NCBI GenBank assembly: GCA_030691225.1
Contig: JAUYES010000193.1
Span: forward strand, 1 to 13,444
DNA length: 13,444 nucleotides
Reading direction: 5' to 3'
From: Holophaga sp.
GTDB taxonomy: Bacteria; Acidobacteriota; Holophagae; Holophagales; Holophagaceae
In this document: one piece after another, positions 7,648 to 13,444 of the stretch
Layout: the number at the start of each line of letters is the position of its first letter
How positions within the stretch are numbered: position 1 is the stretch's first letter
Made by a program: the position numbers and the translations under genes
Notes under the pieces: model-generated
What the model saw: the letters and a program-made list of their open reading frames with translations, nothing else
What the model was told of the DNA's origin: nothing
Databases searched by the model: none

Positions 7648-9167
7648 GATTCGGTCCTCTTCCTGCCCTGGAAGGATTCCAGCTGACGGCCTTCAGCGTC
7701 CGTGAGGAGACGCTGTATATCGAGGAGGAATACCATTCCTGCTCCGGTCCTGGCCACCTTTGTGATGTAGGCGTTGGCGCCTGCCGCCGTTACGCGAGGT
7801 GGTTCTTCAAGGCGCCGCTGGTCGACGTTTTTGACTTCATCGACCGCATCCACCACGAGCCCAGTATGCACGCCGCCGATGGGAGTGATGATGATGCGTG
7901 AGAGGCTCGTACGCTCTTTACGGGGTAGGCCGAATCGATCACGGAGATCAATGACTGGCATTACTTCCCCGCGAAGATTCAGCACGCCATCAATGAAGGA
8001 AGGTGCCCTTGGCACCGGCGTTACAAGGCCAACCATGATGATTTCGCGCACTTCGTGCAGCTTGAGACTGAAGGCTTCTTCGCCCAGCCGGAAAACCACA
8101 AGAGGTAAATCGTGAGATTCAATCACGGTCTCTTGCGCCTGTCTGCTGCTGAGCGCAGTGCCCATGGAGGCTATCTTTTCCTGATCCTCACCGGCAATCA
8201 CATCGAGCACTCTGAGCAGGCTCACCATGCGATCCGAGCGGACCACCACGCCTTCAAACTTGGCGGCTTCCTTTTCAGAAAGCGTATGAGGAGTGGGCAG
8301 AATCTCGTCCTCGCGCACGCGGATGATCTCTTGAATGGCATCCACCGCGATCCCAATTCGAGCATCGCCGATGGAAAGCAGGATGACCATCTCTCGGTGG
8401 GCCGAGGTGCCATCGTCTTCAACATGGAGTAATTGGATGAAATCCAACAAGGGCAAGACCTGGTCCCGAAGGCAAATCACGCCCAACACATAGTCGGGCG
8501 CATCGGGGACCTTGGTGATGGAGGGCATCTCGATGATTTCTTCCACCATCTGGAGATTGATCCCGAAGGATTCCCGTCCCATGGCAAAAGTGACATAGGG
8601 GAGTTCATTCTCGACTTGGGCGAGCGAGTGTTCCAGACCAATCCCGCCAAAGGCCGGTGTGCCGCTATTGCTTTCCAACAGCAGTTCCCGTTGGCTGAAT
8701 TCCGAGCTATCAAGGATTTTGTCCAGGTCGATAAGGGTAATCAGCCGTGTGCCCACGGTAACCATGCCCGCCAAGTAATCACTGCGGACGCCTGCCACCA
8801 GGGGAGGAGTATCTCGAATGGTGAGGTCGTCCAGGCGAATGACTTCTGCAACGGAGTCCACCTGCAGTCCTGTGGGTTGACCACCAAGATTCAGGATGAT
8901 GATGCGTGTTCGTGGCGTAGGCAACGCGGGGGGCAGGTGAAAACGCAGGCGGCTATCAAGAACCGGAATGATGATGCCGCGGAGATTGACAACGCCGAGG
9001 ACAAAACTGGGCGCACCGGGAACGGGGGTGATGGATGTTCGGGGCGTGATTTCCTGCACCCGGTCGATATCAAGGCCGAATTCCACGCCATCGAGCGTGA
9101 AGGTGACGAGTTGGCCGGACGGGATGATGTCGGTCGCGTTCTTGGCCTTGAGATCGGCAGTGGCCAT
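7644..9167 (-). CDS. Triple CheW-domain chemotaxis adaptor
   Basis: This 507-residue protein consists of three consecutive CheW domains and nothing else: about 18-155, 187-325 and 353-490. The signature loop reads GVVNLRGIIIPVLDSR (58-73), GVICLRDQVLPLLDF (229-243) and GVLNLRGEVMPVIDLR (394-409). The Arg needed for kinase or receptor contact is kept in all three, but the middle domain has lost the Asn and Gly of the NLRG motif. Usual CheW is a single domain of about 150-170 residues. A three-domain chain could bridge several CheA P5 domains and receptors in the array. The start ATG at 9167 follows the upstream CheZ-like stop by 3 bp, with AAGGG about 9 nt before it. No receiver or methyltransferase domain is attached. 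Confidence 0.93.
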   Translation of the reverse strand: MATADLKAKNATDIIPSGQLVTFTLDGVEFGLDIDRVQEITPRTSITPVPGAPSFVLGVVNLRGIIIPVLDSRLRFHLPPALPTPRTRIIILNLGGQPTGLQVDSVAEVIRLDDLTIRDTPPLVAGVRSDYLAGMVTVGTRLITLIDLDKILDSSEFSQRELLLESNSGTPAFGGIGLEHSLAQVENELPYVTFAMGRESFGINLQMVEEIIEMPSITKVPDAPDYVLGVICLRDQVLPLLDFIQLLHVEDDGTSAHREMVILLSIGDARIGIAVDAIQEIIRVREDEILPTPHTLSEKEAAKFEGVVVRSDRMVSLLRVLDVIAGEDQEKIASMGTALSSRQAQETVIESHDLPLVVFRLGEEAFSLKLHEVREIIMVGLVTPVPRAPSFIDGVLNLRGEVMPVIDLRDRFGLPRKERTSLSRIIITPIGGVHTGLVVDAVDEVKNVDQRRLEEPPRVTAAGANAYITKVARTGAGMVFLLDIQRLLTDAEGRQLESFQGRKRTES

Positions 9168-9170
9168 GGA

Positions 9171-9764
9171 TCAACCCTTCTGCTGACTGCGCTTGAATTC
9201 CTCGACGACAGAGTCCGCGTGAGTTCTCTTTTCGTCAGGCGTGGTGCCGGTCTGGGCGATGGTGCGGCTGATATTCGCCCGCTCTCCTTCGCTTTTAAGG
9301 CCCGTTCCCAAAAGCTCGATGATGTAGTCGTGGATCTGGCGAAGGTGAAAGACGATTCGTTCGAGTTTTTGTCGGGTGATGTCTTGGAATTGCATCAGGT
9401 CCATGGCCTCATAGACCTTGTCCTGGATGGTTTTGCCCGAGGTCATGATTTCGTGTAGGGCCTGCTTAACGCCTTCAGTCTGGGCATCGGGTTGCTCCAT
9501 GACACGGGTGACTAGATCCTGCTGCTTGGCGATCAACTGGCTGATGAGGTCCAGCTGATCCATGACCTTGTTCGTTTCGCGCTCGGTGACAGCCGTCACG
9601 GCATCGATTTCAGAAATAACCTGACCGTCTCTATCCGCCTTCGTCTCCGCGGGCTTGGGGGCAACCGCAGGTGGTTCAGATGGCGTTTCTTTGGCCTTTT
9701 TGCTTTTCCCGGCGGGCTTGTTGGCCCCGGTATTTAGCAAGGCATCAATTTCAGACTGATCCAT
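9171..9764 (-). CDS. cheZ: CheZ-like CheY-P phosphatase with FliM-type N-terminal peptide
   Basis: This is a 197-residue cytoplasmic protein. The first 13 residues, MDQSEIDALLNTG, closely resemble the N-terminal CheY-P-binding peptide of FliM (consensus SQxEIDALLNG). A Lys/Pro/Ala-rich flexible linker (about 14-48) leads to a helical domain (about 49-155). This contains LMQFQDITRQKLERIV (123-138), in which Asp128 and Gln132 match the CheZ F-Q-D-x3-Q catalytic pattern. The C-terminus (HADSVVEEFKRSQQKG) lacks the E. coli CheZ DDLLDSLGF-type CheY-binding tail, so the N-terminal peptide may replace it. The core motif is nearly the same as in the CheW-CheZ fusion (4541-5476), so the two are probably related by descent. 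A GGGGG ribosome-binding sequence precedes the ATG. cheY lies 15 bp upstream. Confidence 0.85.
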   Translation of the reverse strand: MDQSEIDALLNTGANKPAGKSKKAKETPSEPPAVAPKPAETKADRDGQVISEIDAVTAVTERETNKVMDQLDLISQLIAKQQDLVTRVMEQPDAQTEGVKQALHEIMTSGKTIQDKVYEAMDLMQFQDITRQKLERIVFHLRQIHDYIIELLGTGLKSEGERANISRTIAQTGTTPDEKRTHADSVVEEFKRSQQKG

Positions 9765-9779
9765 GGGACCCCCGAGGCA

Positions 9780-10136
9780 CTATCCGAGCAGGGACTCGAT
9801 CTTTTCCTTCAGCGTGTCGGGGGTGAAGGGTTTCACCACGTAGTTATTTACACCAGCCTGAAGGGCCGCGACGATGTCTTCCTTGGCGGCGTTGGTGGTC
9901 ACCATAAGGATGGGGATGCTGGGGTTAGAGCCGCGCACAACGGTTACGAATTCCAGGCCGTCCATCTCCGGCATATTCCAATCCGTAATGATCATCTCGA
10001 CGCCGCCCTGGCCCAATTTTTCGAGGCCAGCCTTGCCGTGTTCGGCTTCGATGACATCGGAATACCCAATGCGAGACAGAGTGTTGATGATGATGCGACG
10101 CATCGTTGAAGAGTCGTCTACGATCAGGATTTTCAA
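9780..10136 (-). CDS. cheY: Chemotaxis response regulator CheY
   Basis: This is a 118-residue single receiver domain with no output domain. All catalytic residues are present: the acidic pair Asp7/Asp8 (LIVDDSS), phosphoacceptor Asp52 (IITDWNMPEMDG), switch Thr80 (LMVTTNAAKE), aromatic Tyr99 and Lys102 (NNYVVKPF). CheA would phosphorylate Asp52. CheY-P then binds the flagellar switch or another motility output and is reset by the two CheZ-like proteins of this operon. The start codon is TTG at 10136, supported by AAGGAG about 7 nt upstream and by the position of the first beta strand (KILIVDD), which leaves no room for a later start. Confidence 0.95.
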   Translation of the reverse strand: MKILIVDDSSTMRRIIINTLSRIGYSDVIEAEHGKAGLEKLGQGGVEMIITDWNMPEMDGLEFVTVVRGSNPSIPILMVTTNAAKEDIVAALQAGVNNYVVKPFTPDTLKEKIESLLG

Positions 10137-10161
10137 GGGAGTCTCCTTTTAAGCATTCAGG

Positions 10162-10557
10162 CTAATTCGTGTCGGCGGGGGTAGTGCCTTCAATAAATAT
10201 TAGAAGCGCGGCCCAGTCATCGGGATATACATTCAGGAACTTTATTCCTAGCTCAAAGCCACCCGAGTCCATTTGCTCGACTCGCATGACTTGGCCAACG
10301 GCCACAAGGGGCCGAGCATCCCGATCGGTGGTAGGGCCAAAGGTGTTTTGATGATGGCCCCAGCCCGGAATCCTGACTTCCAGCTTAAGCAGGGTTCCAA
10401 GCGGATATTCTTTCGCCGAACTCAGAAGTAGCCCGCCTCCCGATACATCCTTGAAAACGCTCTGAGAGGCCTCGGGGATTCCGGAAAAGGTCAATTCTTG
10501 AAAACCCACAGTGGCGCCCATGGGGATGCGGGTGAATTGTCGGCGTTCCGAAGGCAT
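10162..10557 (-). CDS. PilZ-domain (c-di-GMP receptor) protein
   Basis: This is a 131-residue single-domain PilZ protein. The c-di-GMP motifs are both present: RQFTR (6-10, RxxxR) near the N-terminus and DVSGGG (37-42, D/NxSxxG). A beta-rich body (TLLKLEVRIPG, PLVAVGQVMRVEQ) and the usual ending FELGIKFLNV follow. It would bind c-di-GMP and change a partner's activity; single-domain PilZ proteins next to chemotaxis genes often adjust motility. I place the start at ATG 10557 because the RxxxR motif begins there and AGGAGG lies 9-10 nt upstream. The reading frame stays open further upstream, but only inside the cyclase gene and with low-complexity sequence. The gap to the cyclase stop is 58 bp and holds an inverted repeat. 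Confidence 0.9.
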   Translation of the reverse strand: MPSERRQFTRIPMGATVGFQELTFSGIPEASQSVFKDVSGGGLLLSSAKEYPLGTLLKLEVRIPGWGHHQNTFGPTTDRDARPLVAVGQVMRVEQMDSGGFELGIKFLNVYPDDWAALLIFIEGTTPADTN

Positions 10558-10570
10558 GGCGTCTGACCCT

Positions 10571-10599
10571 CCTCGATCCTTCGGCCACCTTGGTCGAGG
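10571..10599 (-). promoter_or_regulatory. Inverted repeat overlapping the pilZ ribosome-binding site
   Basis: In the minus-strand mRNA, CCTCGACC (10599-10592) can pair with GGATCGAGG (10579-10571) with one bulged base and a 12-nt loop. The 3' arm runs into the AGGAGG that serves the PilZ gene. This could lower PilZ translation or act as a partial processing or attenuation site between the cyclase and the chemotaxis genes. No U-run follows, so it is not a classic terminator. Confidence 0.35.
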
Positions 10600-10615
10600 G
10601 CATAAATTCTGAGCC

Positions 10616-12235
10616 TTAATCCGTCCAGAGGACCTCAAAGGGGTGAACCTCGTTCTCAATGCCCTTAAGGGCGAAGCCTTCGAGTTGGCGGAGGTTGGCG
10701 GGACCGATGATCTGGGCGGTGCGGGGGCCAATCACGATCTGGCCCGGTTTGGCCACAGAGCTTTCCAGTCGAGATGCCAAATTCACGCTGGAGCCCATGA
10801 CCGTATAATCCATGCGCTTTTCGCAGCCAATATCCCCAGCAAAAGCTTCGCCGCTATTAACTCCGATGCGCATTTTGAGCTCTGGATAGCCTTCGGGCCG
10901 ATTCTCATTCATGAAATGCAAGGCTTGCTGCATAGCCACGGCAGCTTCGACGGCATGGAGCGCGTGGTCTGGATCGGGCGCCGGGGCCCCAAAAAAGGCC
11001 ATGATGGCATCCCCGATGTACTTATCCAGGCTGCCCCCCCTAACAAAAATTTGTTCGGTCAGGATTTCGAAGGATCGATTCAGGATGGAAGCTACCTGAA
11101 GAGGCTCCATGCCTTCGCTCATTCGGGTAAAACCCGAAATATCAGCGAAAAGAATGCTGATTTCGCAGCGCTGGGCTTGAAGAATGGGGGCGTCTAGGTT
11201 CTGCGCGGCCTTCATGATTTCGTTCACGACTTGGGGGCTGTGGTAGCGCTCCAATCGTTGTCGGAATCGGGCCTCCCGTTCGCGCTGAATGCCTACGGCT
11301 GCGAAATTGCCCATGGCCGATAGCAGATGCTCGTCCTCTCGCTTGAATCCGCCTTTATTAAGGCTGGATTCCAGGTAGATCACGCCCAGGGCCTGATCAT
11401 CCACGATGAGCGGAGTGCAAAGGGCCGAGGTGATGCCATGGATTTTGATGCTGTCGCCGCCGGCAAAGCGGGGGTCAACCCGCGCATCGGTAGTGAGGAT
11501 CGTTACCCGATTGCTCATGGCGGTGCGGGCGATGGTGCGGCTAATGGGGTTCGTGATTGCCCCGGGTTTTTCTTCCCAGACCAACTCGGATTCCAATTCG
11601 CCCGAGGCATTGGCCAATAGGATGAAACCACGCTGGCAGGGGATTTGGCTGGTCACCAGAGTCATCACGGAATCCAGCAGCTCGGGCAGGCTGGCGGCTC
11701 GTAGCAACTGCCCGGCCATGGTGGCTAGGCGCTGGAACAAAGCACCCACTTCGAAAGATGGTTTTTCGGCCTGATGTTTGGCCAGCATGGCTTCCAGGCT
11801 GGTGTGAGGCACAAGAATGCTGCCAGAGGGATCGAAGGCGCGGTCCTCAAGGGCAATTTTTCCCTCACCACTAATCTTGGTGATCCCAGTGGTGGAAAGA
11901 ATTCCAGACGAGAAGGCCCCACCGGCCCCAGAGGTTGACTGCTTAGGTTCCATTTCGGGAATCCACTGGACCGGAATTTCTCCCAGCAGAACGGTGTTGC
12001 CTAGCTTCATGGCCATGGGAACAACCAGGGATTGCCCATTCAAGGTGGTACCGTTGAGCGATTGCATATCCGTCACGTAGGGAATGCCGTCTTTCAGGAA
12101 AAAACGGCAATGCACTCGACTGACGGCATTGGAAGCCACCCGAATGGTGGCGGCATCGCCACGACCGAGGGTTACGCCCTCTTCTGTTAGTTCTACGGAA
12201 TGTCTGGCGCCTTCCACCAGCAGGGTAATTTTCAT
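10616..12235 (-). CDS. FHA-GAF-class III adenylate/guanylate cyclase
   Basis: This is a 539-residue signalling enzyme with no membrane segment. An FHA phosphothreonine-binding domain (about 1-92) carries VTLGRGD (21-27), SRVHCRF (39-45) and SLNGTTLNG (59-67). A linker and a GAF sensor domain (about 175-320) follow, ending in a signalling helix (about 315-345). The class III cyclase domain (about 357-537) has metal-binding Asp365 (ILFADISGFT) and Asp409 (YIGDAIMAFF), purine-selecting Lys405, Thr478 (MDYTVMGSSVNLASRL), Asn485 and Arg489. Lys plus Thr is the class IIIb pattern and favours cAMP as product. It heads the minus-strand operon that continues into pilZ and the che genes, so phosphoprotein and ligand inputs may be linked to motility. 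The start ATG at 12235 has only a weak Shine-Dalgarno (GGGAAG). The activating phosphoprotein and the GAF ligand are unknown. Confidence 0.93.
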   Translation of the reverse strand: MKITLLVEGARHSVELTEEGVTLGRGDAATIRVASNAVSRVHCRFFLKDGIPYVTDMQSLNGTTLNGQSLVVPMAMKLGNTVLLGEIPVQWIPEMEPKQSTSGAGGAFSSGILSTTGITKISGEGKIALEDRAFDPSGSILVPHTSLEAMLAKHQAEKPSFEVGALFQRLATMAGQLLRAASLPELLDSVMTLVTSQIPCQRGFILLANASGELESELVWEEKPGAITNPISRTIARTAMSNRVTILTTDARVDPRFAGGDSIKIHGITSALCTPLIVDDQALGVIYLESSLNKGGFKREDEHLLSAMGNFAAVGIQREREARFRQRLERYHSPQVVNEIMKAAQNLDAPILQAQRCEISILFADISGFTRMSEGMEPLQVASILNRSFEILTEQIFVRGGSLDKYIGDAIMAFFGAPAPDPDHALHAVEAAVAMQQALHFMNENRPEGYPELKMRIGVNSGEAFAGDIGCEKRMDYTVMGSSVNLASRLESSVAKPGQIVIGPRTAQIIGPANLRQLEGFALKGIENEVHPFEVLWTD

Positions 12236-12263
12236 CGAACGGGCTTCCCAGAAAGTTGGATGG

Positions 12264-12272
12264 AGTCTAGCA
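12264..12272 (-). promoter_or_regulatory. Possible extended -10 promoter for the cyclase-chemotaxis operon
   Basis: On the minus strand, TGCTAGACT fits an extended -10 element (TGn then a TATAAT-like hexamer), about 30 nt before the cyclase ATG. No good -35 hexamer is visible, and no sigma-28 or sigma-54 consensus was seen in the 102-bp divergent gap with rimO. Weak support. Confidence 0.25.
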
Positions 12273-12337
12273 CAGAGCTTTTCGACTCCGTGACGATACC
12301 CTGTTGAGTTCCGGTCTGACCCGGATGGAGCGATGCC

Positions 12338-13444
12338 ATGACCAAGGTAGGTTTCATTTCACTGGGCTGCCCAAAAAATCTTGTGGATAGCGAAGTCATG
12401 CTGGGGCATCTGCGCCTTAAGGGCTTTATGCTGACCCGAAATATCGAAGAAGCCGAAGTGCTGGTGGTGAATACCTGTGGCTTCATTGATTCGGCCAAGA
12501 AGGAGTCCATCGATTCCATCCTGGAAGCCGCCGCCATGAAAAAGAGCGGTGCCTGCCGGAAGTTGATCGTGGCGGGCTGCATGGTGGAGCGGTACCGGGA
12601 TGCGCTGTTGGCGGATATGCCGGAAATCGACGCTTGCCTGGGCACCCGGGACATCGAACACATTGCCGAAATTATTGGCGCCGATGACCGGCTGTTCGAG
12701 CCTGAAAAGAACCCGAATTACCTCTACAACGAGGCGAGTCCGCGTTTGCTGACGACGCCCAAGTCCACCGCCTATCTCAAAATCAGTGAAGGCTGTGATC
12801 ACGCCTGTGCCTTTTGTGCCATTCCAGGCATTCGTGGTCCCCAGCGCAGTCGCAGCATCGAGAGCGTGGTCGCCGAGGCTCGTAACCTAGTGGCCCAGGG
12901 CATCCTGGAAATCAGTCTGGTGGGACAGGACACCACGGATTTCGGACGCGACCTGGGAGATCCCGATGGTCTCGAAAAATTAGTAAGAGCCTTGGGAAAG
13001 GTCGAAGGCCTGCCCTGGTTCCGCATTCATTACAGCTACCCCAATCGCACCACCGAAGGCCTGCTCCACGCCATGGCCGAAACGCCCAATTGTGTGAAAT
13101 ACCTGGATATGCCTTTGCAGCACGCCGATGCCCAGGTGCTGAAGACCATGGCGCGCGGAGGCGGGCACGTTGGTTTTCTAAAGCTGTTGAAGCAGGTTCG
13201 GCGCATTGTTCCGGATATTTCCATTCGGTCCAATTTCATCGTGGGGTTCCCTGGCGAAACCCCGGAGGCCTTTCAGACCCTGTTCGATTTCGTGCAGGAG
13301 GCCCAATTCGAGCACGTGGGCGTCTTTACCTATTCGCTGGAAGACGGCACTCCGGCCTTTGGGCTGGGGGATCCAATACCCAAGCGCACCAAGGAAAGCC
13401 GCAAACGCAAGCTGCTCGAAGCCCAACAAAAGATCAGCCGTGCC
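12338..13444 (+). CDS. rimO: Ribosomal protein S12 methylthiotransferase RimO (C-terminus beyond window edge)
   Basis: 369 codons are visible from ATG 12338 to the window edge. The family length is about 440, so roughly the last 70 residues (mostly the TRAM domain) are missing. RimO is a radical-SAM enzyme that methylthiolates a conserved aspartate of ribosomal protein S12. The N-terminal UPF0004 domain holds three cluster cysteines: Cys11 (ISLGCPKN), Cys47 (NTCGFID) and Cys81 (AGCMVERY). The radical-SAM motif is CDHACAFC (153-160), with Cys153, Cys157 and Cys160. EISLVGQDTTDFG and FIVGFPGETPE are further family markers. The N-terminal LGCPKNLVDSE favours RimO over MiaB. GGAG lies about 8 nt before the start; the nearer upstream ATG (12333) meets a stop at once. 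It is divergent from the cyclase operon. Confidence 0.95.
   Translation, partial: MTKVGFISLGCPKNLVDSEVMLGHLRLKGFMLTRNIEEAEVLVVNTCGFIDSAKKESIDSILEAAAMKKSGACRKLIVAGCMVERYRDALLADMPEIDACLGTRDIEHIAEIIGADDRLFEPEKNPNYLYNEASPRLLTTPKSTAYLKISEGCDHACAFCAIPGIRGPQRSRSIESVVAEARNLVAQGILEISLVGQDTTDFGRDLGDPDGLEKLVRALGKVEGLPWFRIHYSYPNRTTEGLLHAMAETPNCVKYLDMPLQHADAQVLKTMARGGGHVGFLKLLKQVRRIVPDISIRSNFIVGFPGETPEAFQTLFDFVQEAQFEHVGVFTYSLEDGTPAFGLGDPIPKRTKESRKRKLLEAQQKISRA

Noticed and set aside
8433..9458. Long plus-strand open frame (341 codons)
   Set aside because: It lies wholly antisense to the triple-CheW and CheZ-like genes, crosses their boundary, has low-complexity His/Asp-rich sequence and resembles no family. 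It is a shadow of GC-biased coding on the other strand.
10558..10731. N-terminal extension of the PilZ frame
   Set aside because: The extra 58 residues are Pro/Arg/Ser-rich, overlap the cyclase C-terminus and precede a better start (10557) with a Shine-Dalgarno just before the PilZ RxxxR motif.
1..13444. tRNA, rRNA, CRISPR array, intact transposase or integrase gene
   Set aside because: Nothing with the necessary repeats, cloverleaf or catalytic motifs was seen on either strand.

Overview
The window reads as chromosomal DNA from a moderately GC-rich, Gram-negative-like motile bacterium. The mix of a GAF/FHA class III cyclase, PilZ, a multi-CheW chemotaxis operon and a HEAT-like protein beside a roadblock protein would suit Acidobacteriota (Holophagae-like) or a deltaproteobacterial relative. 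That placement is inference and only tentative. There are no tRNA, rRNA, CRISPR or intact IS genes.

Layout. (1) 1-1000, minus: a helical-repeat (HEAT-like) protein that runs off the left edge. (2) 1141-2968, plus: a small roadblock/LC7-fold protein, then a NupC-type concentrative nucleoside transporter. A bidirectional hairpin terminator at 2985-3013 follows. (3) 3015-3267: an unusual structure. The last 57 bp of asnS (18 codons plus stop) occur twice as near-perfect direct repeats flanking a very GC-rich, palindrome-filled 139-bp insert. (4) 12235 down to 3211, minus: one long, tightly packed probable operon. In transcription order it encodes FHA-GAF-class III nucleotide cyclase, PilZ protein, CheY, a CheZ-like phosphatase with a FliM-like N-terminal peptide, a triple-CheW scaffold, CheA, a CheW-CheZ fusion, and AsnRS. 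Neighbouring chemotaxis genes overlap by 4 bp or are 3-25 bp apart. (5) 12338-13444, plus: rimO, divergent from the operon and cut by the right edge.

How it fits together. CheA autophosphorylates and passes phosphate to CheY. Two different proteins carry the same CheZ-type D-x3-Q dephosphorylation motif. One is fused to CheW and is likely anchored at the receptor-kinase array. The other carries an EIDALL peptide like the CheY-binding end of FliM. The triple-CheW protein is likely an array scaffold. The cyclase and PilZ genes at the head of the operon suggest that cNMP and c-di-GMP signals feed into the same behaviour. No receptor, cheR, cheB or flagellar gene is in the window, so adaptation enzymes and receptors must be encoded elsewhere. 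The two most notable observations are the paired, differently targeted CheZ-like phosphatases and the duplicated asnS 3' end around a palindromic insert.
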